DNA of 64,000 nt from Triplophysa rosa (Eukaryota; Chordata; Actinopteri; Cypriniformes; Nemacheilidae): positions 5,093,658 to 5,157,657 of the forward strand of contig NC_079905.1 of assembly GCF_024868665.1 (NCBI RefSeq), in the 5' to 3' direction. The position numbers and the translations under genes are program-made. The notes under the pieces were generated by a model. That model saw nothing but the letters and a program-made list of their open reading frames with translations, was not told where the DNA came from and made no database searches. Below, one piece after another: positions 37,705 to 50,164 of this stretch (positions within the stretch are counted from its first letter, which is position 1; each line of letters starts with the position of its first letter).

Positions 37705-37819
37705 CTCCACCCCCTTCCTGCCTTCCTTCCTTTTGCCTGTAAAGAAGACACTTGATGACCAGATAAAGATTGAACAGAAGAGAGAGAGAGAGTGATTCCC
37801 CTGAAACTCATGTGTACAG
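37705..37819 (+). promoter_or_regulatory. receptor 1 putative promoter box and 5' UTR exon
   Basis: CTCCACCCCCTTCCTG at 37705-37720 resembles the CTCCTCCCACTTCCTG box of receptors 2 and 3. It is followed about 100 bases later by a donor ACAG|GTAAGAACC at 37819/37820, matching the GTGTACAG|GTAAGACC donor of receptor 4. The next acceptor is at 39687, one base before the start codon. Confidence 0.45.
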
Positions 37820-39103
37820 GTAAGAACCACATTCATTACCATGTTCCTTACAAATTCTCCACAGCAATACATAATATTCTTATTTTTATGCATTTTATAC
37901 TTATAAAATAGACTTATGCCAATCAAAAGATTTGCAATCAAAAGTTATCTGTTACTTTGTCTAGTTGTCATTCCTGCTTCCCTAATTTGTCTATTCCTCT
38001 GCATTTTAACATCAAAAGCAAACATCCCCTTACATCCGATTCAATGCAAAAAAGGTTGTCTGTTAATCTTTTCGAATGGTTATCATTAGATTTAGTGTTT
38101 AGAATATGCATACTTGCCTATTTTTATGCCAAAATAACATGTATATCAAAATGTAAGACATCCTTGCAATCCCAGATGTACAGTAATGAGAATACTTCAA
38201 TAAGATGTGACCTCCCACGTATCAGCAGAGTAATTAAAATGCTCTGATGCTGTTATTGCTTCCAGATAAACTATTCAGTCTATATAATGGTACCTCTTTG
38301 TTGCCAGACAACTGCTTATATCAGGTTTATCTAAATGTGTGCTCTACCTCGCAAGGCCAGCATGGCCAGCATACTTTGAACACCCTTATGATGCTCAGTA
38401 AACAGCAGTGGACTGGAAAAACAAAACTTTTGCGCATTCTATAGTTTATGAAATGTTACAGTATTTCTCTGCATTAGAGAAGTAAAAATGTAAAAAGTAA
38501 ATTGAATACATTGAAGTCTTTAGAATCTCAAAAAAAGACACTGGTTTTGATCCACTTCTGTATTCTGCTGGAGGTTAAAGGTTCACAGCTTTTTTCCAGA
38601 CAGATATTTTTGAATACAGATATTTTTGTCTCTGAGTAAGAGCTGGGTGGCAAGCACACAAGAACGTGGTGTGAAGAAAACATGATCACTATCAGTTGAC
38701 AATTTTTAGATAACATCTTGCAGTAAAAACCGCTGCAAAGCCCCCCTCAGAGCATATAGTGTTGAACGTTAACAAGGTGATTTAAGTACTTGTTTAGGCA
38801 TTTGCAAATCATGTGGTTACCACAATAATTTAAAAGAAAACTAAATTATTAATTTTATTTTTTTATTAGCACATTATAGATATAACTACAAAGACAAATA
38901 CAAATTGCCCGACACCAAACATAATACAAGCCAGTGACAAGTCAGTACCAAAAACAGAGCATTTCAATCGAGTACCATAGCTAAGGAGGTACATAGAGAA
39001 AAAGTACAAAAAATGCTAAAGGTAAGTACAGGAATACAAAAGACAAAAAGAAACCCAGAAAAAGAAAACTTGGTCATGCCATACGGCAGCCGTGGATTAT
39101 TCC

Positions 39104-39307
39104 GTTTATACCATGGTTATTTGCCAAGTTAAAGCTTTTATTGATGTTTACAGTGTCATTTTAGATCAAACAGGTGGAGATGACGGTTATTTTGTCAGTT
39201 AGTTTTAAATGTAATCAAACAGACGGGAGCTACCCGTGCGTTAAAGGTTTTTAATGCACACCTTCCAGCCAATCAGAATCCAGTATTCAAACAGACCATG
39301 GTATAAC
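39104..39307. mobile_element. inverted-repeat element, TTATACCATGGT ends, copy 1
   Basis: Ends GTTTATACCATGGT and ACCATGGTATAAC are inverted. A second copy is at 40584-40736. Confidence 0.65.
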
Positions 39308-39687
39308 AAGATGCCGCATGTATATGTCTCAATACTATTAAGATATGGAGTCCATATGTGGTTAAAAGAGACAGTTGTTGAGTGAACAATACACGTGAGC
39401 AGTTCCATAGGAATAAACGCTCTAACTATTGAGTGCCATCCTTAATAGAGGGTGGCTTTATCACTGGTCCATGACATCAGGATATTTTTCCTGGCCGCAA
39501 AAGTTAACAGATCAACTAGTCGTCTGGAATGTTTTTTAGAAATTAAATGACAAGGTAATAGAAGGAAACAAGAATCACAATAGAAGGAAAGATAAAGGTT
39601 CCAGGTCTTCTTATACTGTAAGAACTCAAAGAAGCGTTTATATTATAAATATGAAATATTATATAAATATTTATCTTGCTTTGTAGA

Positions 39688-41474
39688 ATGACCTCCAAAC
39701 ATGAAGTTTCCACCCACCTTGAGAAAACTACAGTGGACATTGATGCCATCATGGATAATGTTACCATTGTCCTCTACACCATCACCATTCTCCTGGGCAT
39801 CACTGGGAACTCTGTGGTCATCTGGGTTGCCGGCTTCCGTCTGAAGCCCAACGTCACCAACGTGTGGCTGGTCAACCTGGCCGTGGCCGACCTGATTTTC
39901 TGCTTTACACGCGTCACGTCACTTCTCAAGAAGCTCTTTTTTGACCACTGGCCTTTTGGAGTCTTCCTCTGCAAGTTCAATGGCTTCTTCAAGTATGCCA
40001 ACATGTTCTGCAGTGTTTTTTTGCTGGCCGTCATAAGTTTGGATCGAGTGCTCTGCGTGTGGCGTCCGGTGCTCACCAGGGAGAGACGGACATTGTGTGC
40101 GGCACGTGTGGTCAGTTTGGGGGTTTGGATTGTGGCAATGACCTTCAGTTCGCCGTACTTTGTGTATCGGGAGGTCTACCTGGGCGAGAAAAACTTGAGC
40201 AAGTGCTCACTGGAGGTAATGTACATGACATTCCATGAAGTTTAAATAAAGATTAAATTGTTTAGAAAAGTAATCCTGGGTTCCGATACGAAATTAAATA
40301 TAATAGAAAAATATTATATTTATTACGAATAAAAAACTCATTAAGTGTATATAGCCTACTCATGTACAGTTTCATCGTATGCACGCGCCTGCCCAGCTGT
40401 TAACTTCCAGTCTGTGCTAGTAGCTAGAAAATATAACAATTTATGTAAGGGATAATCCACAGCTAGCCGTGCGTTAAAGTGTTTTACTGCACGACGTGGA
40501 GGCCAAGAACCACCTGACGTGAAGCAGCCTCTGTGAAGTGCATTAAAATCCTTTAACGCACGGCTAGCTGTGGATTATCCCGCTTATACCATGGTCATTT
40601 GAGATCAAACAATTGAAAATTACAGTGTAACATTTTCAAATGTAATCAAACTTAATGGAGCTACCTGTGCGTTAAAGGGTTTTAATGCACACCTTCCAGC
40701 CAATCAGAATCGAGTATTCAAAAAGACCATGCTATAATTCATATTTAATTAATATTACTGTTTTATTGTATATCCTTGTATTTAAATAAACTTAAACTAC
40801 TCAACAGTTATTGATTATTTGCCGAGGTCTACCGGAAGTTAAGTTTGGAACACATAACGTTTGTTTATGTTGCTGAAACCGTCTGTAACTTACATGGTAA
40901 ATATGTATAATGTTACAAAAAAATCACTGCCATACTTTAATTTACTTTCTCTAAAATCTTGCAGGTAAAAGAAGCATCGAAGAACGATAACACAGCCAAA
41001 AACGCCCTGTACAGCATTCGCTTCTTATGTGGATTTCTCTTGCCCTTCCTGGTTATCCTCTGCTGCTACATACTAGCGGGCGTTGGAATACGCAGAACAC
41101 GTCTCTCCGGTAAATCGCGACCTATCCGGATCCTAGCAGCATTGGTCTGTTCGTTTTTCTTGTGTTGGGCACCTTACCACTGCCTGCTGCTTGCCAAAAT
41201 GGTGGATAAAAAGAGCCATGCAGTTAAAGTGGGCCTGCCCATCGCTAAGGGCTTGGCGTATTTCAACAGCTGCATAAATCCGATGCTGTACTTCTGCATG
41301 GGACTGGACGTTAGGCAACGCTTCAGGCAAAGTCTGTCAGGTATTTATCGCAGGGCATTGATGGAAGATGGCCAAACTTTGCAGTCTCAAGAGGGCACCG
41401 TTGAAGAAGATAGCTGTAACTCTGTTTCAAAGACTAAAGTGCGAGACAGACCCGAGGGTGCAAGACATGTTTAA
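39688..41474 (+). CDS. FPR/chemerin/C5a-receptor-like GPCR, copy 1
   Basis: Two coding exons (39688-40215 and 40965-41474) give 345 residues with seven membrane segments. The acceptor TTTGTAG lies directly before AATG. Class A landmarks are TM1 GNSVVIWVAGF, TM2 NLAVADLIF, the TM3 cysteine in FLCKF, DRV in place of DRY, TM6 CWAPYH and TM7 NSCINPMLY. Together with the SRPIRILAAL segment before TM6 and the FNSC..NP.LYFCMG.D.RQ end, this places it in the chemoattractant receptor group that includes FPRs, CMKLR1 and C5AR1, which couple to Gi in phagocytes. The intron falls in extracellular loop 2 just after its cysteine, phase 0. The N terminus has one NVT site close to TM1. It is the most diverged of the four copies (IRFLCGFLLP in TM5, GIYRRALMEDGQ tail). 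The ligand is unknown. Confidence 0.93.
40449..40581. repeat. palindromic element in receptor 1 intron
   Basis: GGGATAATCCACAGCTAGCC and its complement at the other end form arms of about 30 bases around a 70-base loop. Confidence 0.8.
40584..40736. mobile_element. inverted-repeat element, TTATACCATGGT ends, copy 2
   Basis: It shares GATCAAAC, CCGTGCGTTAAAG-type and CCAGCCAATCAGAAT blocks with 39104-39307. It sits in the receptor 1 intron next to the palindrome. Confidence 0.6.
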
Positions 41475-42434
41475 TCAAGTTTTTCTTGTTTGTAAATCAT
41501 GTTTGTTGGATGACTATATCATCTTTTCATTTTAAATACCCTTCTTTTTGTCATTTCTCTATCAATGCTTCTAGAGTCGAGACACTTTGGACTCCACTAT
41601 TGACATTTGTGGTTAAATGGTGCGTATAAAACATCAAATGAAATATTAAGATTACTTTTCACGCTCCTTATCTATGTGAGCTTTTGTAACAAATGCAATT
41701 AATTCAAACCATCTTTAGAAACAGTTCTTGTACTATTTCCAGCTGGTATCAGATAACAATATTACTTGTATTTAAGTAAAAAACCACCTGATCATTTGTA
41801 GATATTTTTACTTTTAATGTCAGAGAAAAATGCAAATCAGCTGACTTTAATTGTATTAGTTTTCATATTTGATTGTGCAGATGACTGTTGAATATTGAGA
41901 GTTCAATATTAAGGAATGTTTTCTTTGCCCTAATTTGGATGGTAGTTATTTTTTACTGTCATTGAATAGTAAAATGTGTACAGATATATAATTCCTTGAT
42001 TTTGGAGTTTGCTTTCTTTACCTTGGATCTCATCTTTCGCGTTTTACTTAAAAGCTTTATAATTGACAAACATACTTCATTGTACTATTACTAAATACTA
42101 TTGTGAGCTGACTCAGAATCAATAAACATGTCTTCTTTTGTCTTGATTTAATTAAATGTTTTTATTTTTTAACAGCTTCATGAACTGCCATTCAAAAGAA
42201 TTATGCCTCATTTTACTTCAAAGGTGTTTTGTAATGATTTAGTAGACTTGTTGACAGTTTTAGCTTAAGTTGCAGAATACTTCCTCATAACAGTATCGCA
42301 CGTCTTAAATAAATGTTCTAAAATGGTTTCTAAAAATGTGGTTTCTGAAGAAGTTTGTTTTTATGTGCAGAGAATCAAGTGTATAGCGTTCGTTCTGGCA
42401 GTTCATAGCTCGCATCAGCTGATGCATATAGAAA

Positions 42435-43028
42435 TGTGACCCTGGACAACAAAACTAGTCTTAAGAAAGTGATGATTTACAGTATATGTGACGAAATTAT
42501 GATTTATACATAACCTGAAAGCCGAATAAATAAGCTTCCCGTTGATGTATTTGTTAGGACAATATTTGGCCGAGAGAGAACTATTTAAGACTCTGTATAT
42601 ACTCTTTAAAATTTTGAGAAAATCGCCTTTGAAGTTGTTGATCAGAGGCGCTGTAGCAGGCTGTTGCTAAGAAGAAACAGGTTTGTTTTAACGCTCTCTC
42701 TGGGCTTACCACTGTAAAGACTTTGTGGAGATTAGATGAACCCGAGAGCTTTACATCGATACCAAACTTCAGTGGGTGCTTCCCAAAGAGCGTTTGTAGG
42801 CGTGTTTCTGGCCATTTTTTGTTAGCGATTTTGCTGCATCCACTCACAAAATAAAGTTTTGATATATTTACGGTAGGAAATTTACATGGAACATGATCTT
42901 TACTTAATATCGGAATGACTTCTGGCAAAAAATGAAAATTCGATCATTTTGACCCGTACAATGTTTTGTTGGATTTTGCCACAAATATTCCTGTGCTACT
43001 TAGGACTGGTTTTGTGGTCCAGGGTCAC
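42435..43028. mobile_element. 594-base inverted-repeat element
   Basis: TGTGACCCTGGACAACAAAA at the left is complementary to TTTTGTGGTCCAGGGTCACA at the right but for one base. There is no coding capacity. Confidence 0.85.
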
Positions 43029-43515
43029 AAATATGAGGCTATCACAGCCCACGTTTCAAATTTATTCAGCTATCAGCAGCTTATTGCATTGCTTCCAGTT
43101 GATATTCCTCTGCATAAGTCTCAATTATATTAAATTATGTGTGACCCTTAAATGTCATTAAGAACTAATGATGTCTGTTTGTTCTTTTCTGTTTACCCTA
43201 AGGGGGGGTCATCACTGTGCATGCTCTTATTCATGCTGGCTGTATGGATGGGCGGGAAGTTTAGCCCAGAACAGAACCATACTGCCAATCTAAATTGTAT
43301 GATAATAGTCAATCATTTTTGACTATAGTGATCTTGACAGAATTACTGTTTATAATGTCTGAGGTTTATATCAAAAGGTATGTGAATAATTTAATTATTT
43401 TATTTTTAAGTCTGACTTTTTGTTCTTTTTAGCTGAAATAGCACAGCCTTCTCAGAACAACCAGAAATCCCCTGACAGAAATGTCAAGAACTCATGACAA
43501 AGCGGGACAAAGAAC

Positions 43516-43997
43516 TGTCATGGTTCTGCCCCATCTTGTCTTGCTTTTCTTGAGCTAGTGGCAGAACCATGACAGAACCTCTTGTTTTACGTGGGGAGAG
43601 AAGTTTTGGCCCACTTGGCCTTCCACATTCTCTTTCTCTCCGGCGTTGCGTCTCTGTTCCCGCCATTTCGTCTCCTTAATTGCTTGTTATTGGTTTCATG
43701 CCCCACACCTGTTCCCTCTTGATTTGTCCCCTTATTTAATGCCCCTGTGTCCTCTGTCTTGTGCTGGATCATTGTACTGTTATGTTTGTGGCATGGGTGA
43801 GTTCCTGTCTTTTAAGTCTAGTTTATTTTATAGTTAGGTGATGTGTTATTAGTCTAGTCCTGTTGGACTTGTTCCTGTTTCTATGTTTTGTTATGTTCCC
43901 CATTGTGGGTTTTTGTTTTATTAAAGTCTTGTTTAACCCCTTACCTCCCGTCTGCACTTGGGTCCTCTGTCTCTCACCTCACCTGAGAAACTTGACA
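43516..43997 (+). mobile_element. solo LTR of a retrotransposon
   Basis: A 482-base segment begins TGTCATGG and ends CTTGACA (TG...CA with short inverted ends TGTCA/TGACA). Perfect 5-base target duplications AGAAC lie at 43511-43515 and 43998-44002. It has a TATA-like CTTATTTAATG near 43731 and an ATTAAAG polyadenylation-like signal near 43921. No internal retroelement region flanks it, so it is a recombination remnant. Confidence 0.88.
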
Positions 43998-45742
43998 AGA
44001 ACTTTGCTTTTATGTTTCTGTCCTCCTTTTACATTCCTTGCACAACATTTCCACTTTCTTCATGATTTTTTTCTTTTATGAACTTTAAAGGTCACTGCAC
44101 TGATTGCAAATAATTCTTGTCTGCCTTGACTGCAAAGACCTCTGCTTCCTGGTTGTCTGGTGACCCAGATGCTCTTCTATTTACATGTGTGGTACTGCAA
44201 ATTGATACTAAAATATGTTCTTATCCTCTATGCCGCTAGACGATAAGAAACATTGTCAAATTTTTACTTTTTAGTACAATGTTTCTTTACACCAGTACAG
44301 AAATGGGTCACAAAAGTTAATACATTTTTAGTTCTTAATGAAACATATATTTATTCACCTTAAATAAAAAAATGGAGCTTGAGGAATACATTTCAGACTA
44401 ACATTCATTTAAACAGTGAGAAAAAACATTTACAGTGCTGAAAAACTAGCTATACTGTCATTCATAAAACCTGTTGTGTTATGTAAATTTTACATGAGAT
44501 TATTACCATCTAACAGTTCTCACTCCAAACAAGAGGGCATTTGTGCTGTTATGGCTTTTAAAATAATAGGACACTAGTTTATACTCTACTTGGGGAAAGT
44601 ATGATGTATGTTGAAAGTGAATTTATAATATAATATCCTTAAACACCTAAAAAATTGAAAACCCGAAGTTACACAAAACGCAAAGCTGTGTGGTCAGATT
44701 TCACAACAACCACACACATGCACATGAGCTATTCCTATTCAAAAAGTACTTCTAGTGTTTCGACGGAAGTGAACCCTGGAAAGTGTTACTTGTAAATCTA
44801 TTTCATTGTTTTCACTTGGACAAGCGTACAGTTCACACAGACGCACAGTATTTATCACCGTGTGCATCAAATTTGACTGAATAATGAAGTTACATAGAAT
44901 CCATGAGCTTCACAGGGATGGCCACATCCAGAAATAAATTATGCAAAGATTGAACCATATGGAAAAAAACAAACAAGCACATAATTACACGTTGGGGGAA
45001 GTGGGGTAACTGTGCATATTTTTGTCATGGACTATATAAGCATGTGGTGTGAGGGTTCCATCATTTTCATCTCTCCGTGAAGAGGAGAAATAAATGGGAA
45101 AAGAGGTAAGTCTATTTTTTTGTGGTGCAAGAGCCTCTATTGTTGAACTGGTCCCACCAAGAAGAGTTAACTCTGTTAAAGATGTAATGGACAAAAAATT
45201 ATATTTCAATGTAATATTGTAGCTGTTTTTGCTATTTTTATGGCTGTGTTTGCCATTTTTATGCAATAAAGTTACACGTAAAACCTAGCAAGCAGTTTAA
45301 TGGTTGAAAATCCATCAAAATGTTAAAAAGTGTATTATATTACCTAGAAAAATGTAATTAATTAATTGTATTAAATGATCAATTTGTTTATTAATATGAA
45401 TTTTGAAAATGCAGCTGTACAGAAAAAAAACGATGCTTTTTGTTCCATATGCCATTATTGAGCAGAAAATTGAAATGTTTAATAATGTTGTCTCGGTATA
45501 ATCATCTTTAAGCACCAGGTGAGTAAGTGTGGCAAAAGAACAAACAACAAAACGTTTAGTAAAAAAATATTGGACAAATAAATAAATATAACAAATATGA
45601 GAATTTGTAAAAAAGTGCATATTTTTTTATCTATTAGGTTTTTTAATTAAACCAAAATATAAGAGGTCTATATTTTGTAACTATTCAAACAGCTTTGCTA
45701 ATGTTTATATTTTAGACCTAATTTTGCAAATTTAGACTCCAT

Positions 45743-45773
45743 AATGATGATGATGATGATGATGATGATGATA
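45743..45773. repeat. (ATG)n microsatellite
   Basis: About ten ATG/GAT units directly upstream of the receptor 2 promoter box. Confidence 0.95.
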
Positions 45774-45777
45774 TTGT

Positions 45778-45886
45778 TTGTGAACATTCTCCTCCCACTT
45801 CCTGTAAAAACAGTTCTGAATGACTCGACAGAAGATCTTGCTGTTCTAAGCAATAGTGAAACAGTGATCACTTATTCACATTATAG
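45778..45886 (+). promoter_or_regulatory. receptor 2 putative promoter box and 5' UTR exon
   Basis: TTGTGAAC (45778-45785, weak C/EBP-like) precedes CTCCTCCCACTTCCTG, whose CACTTCCTG (45796-45804) is an ETS/PU.1-type site on the opposite strand. A conserved TCTGAATGACTCGACAGAAG follows, then the donor TATAG|GTAAGATT at 45886/45887. The order and spacing match receptors 3 and 4. Confidence 0.55.
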
Positions 45887-45996
45887 GTAAGATTCTTTTA
45901 GTATGTTTTTACAATACATTTTTAACCAATATGAATGCAATATGAAGTTATTTTTGTAACTGTAAAGCATTAAACAGTGTATATTAAAGCTATCCA

Positions 45997-46156
45997 TTTA
46001 CATTAGATTTACATTTATGCATTTAGCAGACACTTTTATCCAACGCGACTTACATTGCATTATACTATACATTTGTATCAGAGTATGTGGAATCCCTGGG
46101 ATCGAACCCATGACGTCGGAATTGCTAACACCGTGCTCTACCCACTGAGCTACAGG
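45997..46156 (-). mobile_element. tRNA-derived SINE, antisense to the receptor genes
   Basis: On the minus strand it has tRNA-like box A TAGCTCAGTGGGTAGAGC and box B GGTTCGATCCC, then a tail with AAGTCGCGTTGGATAAAAGT. Target duplications AAAGCTATCCA flank it at 45986-45996 and 46157-46167. It lies in the receptor 2 5' UTR intron. Confidence 0.92.
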
Positions 46157-46216
46157 AAAGCTATCCAGGTTCTTTGAACATGAAAAAATTATGGTTGTAT
46201 CTGTTTTGCATGTAGA

Positions 46217-47376
46217 ATGAGCTCCAATACAACTGCTGACTCCAAAGTCTCAAGCCAGGAGAAAAGTACAGTGGAAATTATTTTCTACGCCATCATTGTT
46301 CTCCTGGGCACCACTGGGAACTCTGTGGTCATCTGGGTGGCTGGCTTCCGTATGAAACCCAAAGTCACCAACGTGTGGCTGATCAACCTCGCCATGGCTG
46401 ACCTGATCTTCTGCTTGACCCGAATTACTCAGCTCATCAAATATGTTTTCTTTGACCATTGGCCTTTTGGAGTCTTCCTCTGCAAGTTCAATGGCTTCTT
46501 CAAGTACGCCAACATGTTCTGCAGTGTTTTTCTGCTGGCCGTGATAAGTTTGGATCGAGTGCTCTGTGTGTGGTGTCCAGTGTTCACTAAGAAGAGAAGA
46601 ACGTTGTGTGCGTCACGTGTGGTCAGTTTAGGGGTTTGGATTGCGGCGATGATCTTCAGTTCACCATACTTTGTGTATCGGGAGGTCTACACTGACAAGA
46701 ACAACTTGAGCAAGTGCTCATTAAAGGTTAGAACAGCTTTACAAATAGGCTTAAAACTATAAAACTGATAATGGCTGTCCCTAATAGATGTGTTTCATTC
46801 CTGATCAGTTTCACTGTGTAGTGTATGTCATGCTTAAAAATGACTGACAAACCTAATAATTCCATTTTCTATCATTTGCAGGAAAAAGTAAAAGTAGATG
46901 AAGGAAGTGCAGCAAAGTATGTTTACTACTACATTCGCTTCTTCTGCGGATTTCTGGTACCTTTCCTGGTGATCTTCACCTGCTACACACTAACTGCTGT
47001 TGGGATACGCAGGACGCGACTGACTGGAAAAGCGAAACCTCTTCGGATTCTTGCATTAGTGGTTTTGGCCTTTTTCTGTTGCTGGACCCCATACCATGTC
47101 CTAGGTCTTATAAAGCTGATGAATAAAAACCATCCGGCTGTCAAGTTGGGATGGAATATGGCTTCAAATGTAGCTTATTTCAACAGCTGCGTGAACCCAG
47201 TGCTGTACTTCTGTATGGGTCTGGATCTCAGGCAACGCTGCAATCAAAGTCTGTTAGCTGTTTTTCACAGAGCTCTTACAGAAGAAGGCCAAAGTGTGGA
47301 CACCACTGTGGATGGACGTTTCAGTTGTGCTCAAAAGGCTGATGGTACAGCTCACCACACATCTGTGTCTATATAG
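46217..47376 (+). CDS. FPR/chemerin/C5a-receptor-like GPCR, copy 2
   Basis: Exons 46217-46726 and 46882-47376 give 334 residues. The start directly follows an acceptor (GCATGTAG|AATG), as in copies 1, 3 and 4. The N terminus (about 22 residues) has one NTT glycosylation site. Landmarks are GNSVVIWVAGF, the TM3 cysteine in FLCKFNGFFKY, DRV, CWTPYH, NSCVNPVLYFCMG and a serine/threonine-containing tail. The loop-2 intron is only 155 bases. The second exon begins with an acidic run (EKVKVDEGSAA) forming the rest of extracellular loop 2. The upstream non-coding exon and promoter box are shared with its neighbours. It is probably a Gi-coupled leukocyte chemoattractant receptor by family. The ligand is unknown. 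Confidence 0.94.
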
Positions 47377-47651
47377 ATTAAGTACATGACATTTTTCATC
47401 AGATGAGTGTACACAGTTACTTCTGAAAATAACTGACAACAATATAATTTGTATTTTGATATTTTATTATTCTGGCAGCTTCCCACAAGCTGCCAAATGT
47501 AAGATTAGACTTACTACTCAAAGCACAGTCATATTTTTTTATATTGTTTCACGTTTAATTCCAAGATGTTAATTTACTAATGTGTTTTTTCAAAAAAAAA
47601 TGTTTGCTGTTATTTTTTCAGCATTGTTGACCTGTTTTTGGTGTCTTTAAC

Positions 47652-48697
47652 CCTATTCACACGGGATTAGTATTATCTGGGGACCTCTGGTCATTTGTAA
47701 TAATTGCAGAGATTGTCTGTGATCATGTTGCGCATTCGCACTGGATAAGTGAACTGTGATTTTACTCGAATTTACTGACTTATCTCCCGGAAATGACGTG
47801 AAGGCGCTTCCCTCTTTCTTAACATGGCACAAAAGAGAGTTTAACACGGATGCGCTGTCTGACAGAGATTCATTCATTGACGCAGCCTTTAGCCCTTTAC
47901 TGTACACACCAGGCTGGACCTCGCGTTGCGTTTTGCCGCGTCCCACAGTTTAGAAGCTATCTATCTTCATTGAACGCATCAAAGCAACTGTTTCAAATCG
48001 CGCTTAAGTGGTTTAAAAGCCTGTACACGAATAAGAGCGTGATTACATAATGTAACGCTAGACAAAGGATGTCAAAACAAACGGATGCTGCGTTAATTGC
48101 GTTAAATATTTTTCACGCGTTAATTTGAAATAATTAATCGCATGCGTTAACGCGTTACCTTTGACAGCCCTACTTGAAAGTCTTGTCGTTGTAGGTGTAG
48201 TTGTATGTATACAGAAGAATGTTCCTTACCGCATGCTGCATGCATGTCAGCCATCTCCATGTATTCCTTCTTTTTTGTTTCGCTCTTCTGATCCTGTCAT
48301 GTTTTTTTACAGTGAATATTTTCTCTCTGCCAATATTATTGTTGTCTGGTATGTAGCGACATAACCCAGCACCCATAATACTGTGAAAACACTCCAACGC
48401 AGCTTCCATTCTTTGCGAAAGATGACTGAAAAGGCGCACAGAAACCTTGAAAAATGATATACGATCCCGCCAAATCTTGTTCAAAATTTCAAATCGCAGA
48501 GATGCCGATTCGCACTGGACTAATATCATCACAGGACCTCGGTGTTCGTCAAAATATGGTAGGTAATTTGTGGGGGAATTTTTACTTGACAAATTACAGA
48601 CATGGCCCTTTCGCACGGGATTAAGATCACAGACAATCCCTGCGATTATTACAAATGACCAGAGGTCCCCAGATAATACTAATCCTGTGCGAATAGG
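47652..48697. mobile_element. 1.05-kb inverted-repeat element with a nested repeat
   Basis: The first 70 bases (CCTATTCACACGGGATTAG...) are inverted at the right end (...CTAATCCTGTGCGAATAGG). A second repeat lies inside at about 47870-48175 and contains ACGCGTTAATTTGAAATAATTAATCGC and ends at TGACAGCCCTA. Related sequence occurs at 25882-27362. Confidence 0.8.
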
Positions 48698-49087
48698 ACT
48701 TTAGTCATGTTTCTGTGAGATTGGCAGAAAAAAAAGATAATTGTTTATGCATGTATTGCCCTGCGAGATCTAAATTGAACTCTCTGACAAATATTTAAAG
48801 GACTCGGTACAAATATAAAGAGGAACAAAGTTTTTGTATTAATTATACTACATGCATGGTATTTGTACTTTTGCAAAAAAAATCAAATAATGGTTCAAAT
48901 AATAACCATTATTGTGTCCTGAAATACTGTACACTAAAAGTATATTTTGTATATCTTTGTCGTTGTTATTATTATTTGGACAAAGACACACACAGACAGA
49001 CAGACCCACAGACACACATTATGGAAATATGGAGAAGCAATATGGAAAAACAAACAAACACACGGAGGAAAATACATGTAGGAGTAA

Positions 49088-49712
49088 GAGTAAGCATTCC
49101 TGTTCAGTGGTAAGAGCATGGCTCTAACAACGCCAAGGTCGTGGGTTCGATCCCAGGGGATTGCGCATACTTAGAAACATATGTATAGGATAATGGGTAA
49201 CACTTTAAAATAATGGTCCGTTGTTAACAAGTAACTATGCAGAAAGTAATACTACATTAACACTTACCTTAATACTATTAACTAATATAGAAGCAAGATT
49301 AACTAAGCAATAAGTAATAGCTAATTTAGGACAAATGTAGTTTCTTATTTGGTATTTGATAATTACTAAAGAAAAATTCCATCATTGAGAACTACTTGCG
49401 AAATATGACCAATTAATAAAGAAAAATCAATTAATTACTAATCTCAACATTAACGTACACAAAGTGAAAAAATAGGTTGTTTGTGGAAACAAATTTATGA
49501 ATAAATACAAATACCAAAAGCCTAATACCAAAACATGAATGGATATATTCTACATATATAGCCTATCCATAGAAGTGTTAATGTAGTACTACCTATTACT
49601 TTCTGCATAGTTACTTCTTAACAACGGACCATTATTTTAAAGTGTTACCGGATAATGCAATGCAAGTCGCTTTGGATAAAAGTGTCTGCCAAATGCGTAA
49701 ATGTAAGTGGAG
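49088..49712 (+). mobile_element. tRNA-derived SINE, interrupted
   Basis: TTCAGTGGTAAGAGCATGG (box A) and GGTTCGATCCC (box B) at 49100-49155, with the SINE tail AAGTCGCTTTGGATAAAAGT at 49666-49685. The element at 49196-49649 splits it. It belongs to the same family as 45997-46156. Confidence 0.85.
49196..49649. mobile_element. hAT-like non-autonomous element inside the SINE
   Basis: Ends GGTAACACTTTAAAATAATG and CATTATTTTAAAGTGTTACC are perfect inverted repeats. A perfect 8-base duplication GGATAATG lies at 49188-49195 and 49650-49657. Confidence 0.95.
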
Positions 49713-50164
49713 TATCGAGTAGGCTGTGAGGAGAATAAAAATAGGATTATAATATTTTGGCCATCGTTAGAGTAATTTTGCTCTGTAAAATCTCAATGCA
49801 CATCCTCAATGTAAAGAAATTAACATAGAATGTTACGTTCTTATTTAATCGACATTGAGTTTGAGCCTGCAGGTCCAATTCTCACCACCAGTGGCCGCTC
49901 TTTCCTACATTAAAAACATTTCATTCACTTGCCACCTGTCACTTATTGTATTGGGGACAAATTTGTGCGCAAAGGTAACCTGATCCAACTGATTTTCCTT
50001 TTGGGAACATTTAGAATGCACCCTATTGTAAAACTATGTATAGCTAAATAAAGAACGTTTTCTTGGGTTTAGTCATTAAAATGTATTATACAATTTTGTC
50101 CCAGTTTTCAAATCTAAATGTGTGTGGGACTACATTTAGCAAATAAAACAAATACATTTTGCTG

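Larger units (their letters stand above)
36746..39687. other. spacer between Siglec-type gene and receptor 1
   Basis: It holds the probable 5' UTR exon of receptor 1 (ending 37819) and an inverted-repeat element at 39104-39307. The rest is AT-rich with no supported coding exon. Confidence 0.45.
41475..45742. other. spacer between receptors 1 and 2
   Basis: It begins with the receptor 1 3' UTR. It contains an inverted-repeat element (42435-43028), a solo LTR (43516-43997) and, at 44935-45290, sequence paralogous to 52600-52880 upstream of receptor 4. No other coding exon was supported. Confidence 0.5.
47377..50164. other. spacer between receptors 2 and 3
   Basis: It contains the receptor 2 3' UTR, a 1.05-kb inverted-repeat element, 48875-49015 (paralogous to 52185-52520), a SINE interrupted by a hAT-like element, and 49855-49950 (paralogous to 53115-53215). 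No additional coding exon was supported. Confidence 0.5.

Noticed and set aside
37956..38247. 96-codon plus-strand frame between the Siglec-type gene and receptor 1
   Set aside because: AT-rich composition, no recognisable domain, and no acceptor or donor that links it to receptor 1.
39774..40076. Antisense frames of about 100 codons opposite each receptor exon (also near 50912-51211 and 54042-54344)
   Set aside because: They recur because the sense exons are paralogous. They have no start context or splice logic of their own.
46100..46156. tRNA-like sequence with boxes A and B (also at 49100-49155)
   Set aside because: Flanked by SINE tail sequence and, for this copy, target duplications. 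It cannot fold a full mature tRNA, so it is a SINE head.
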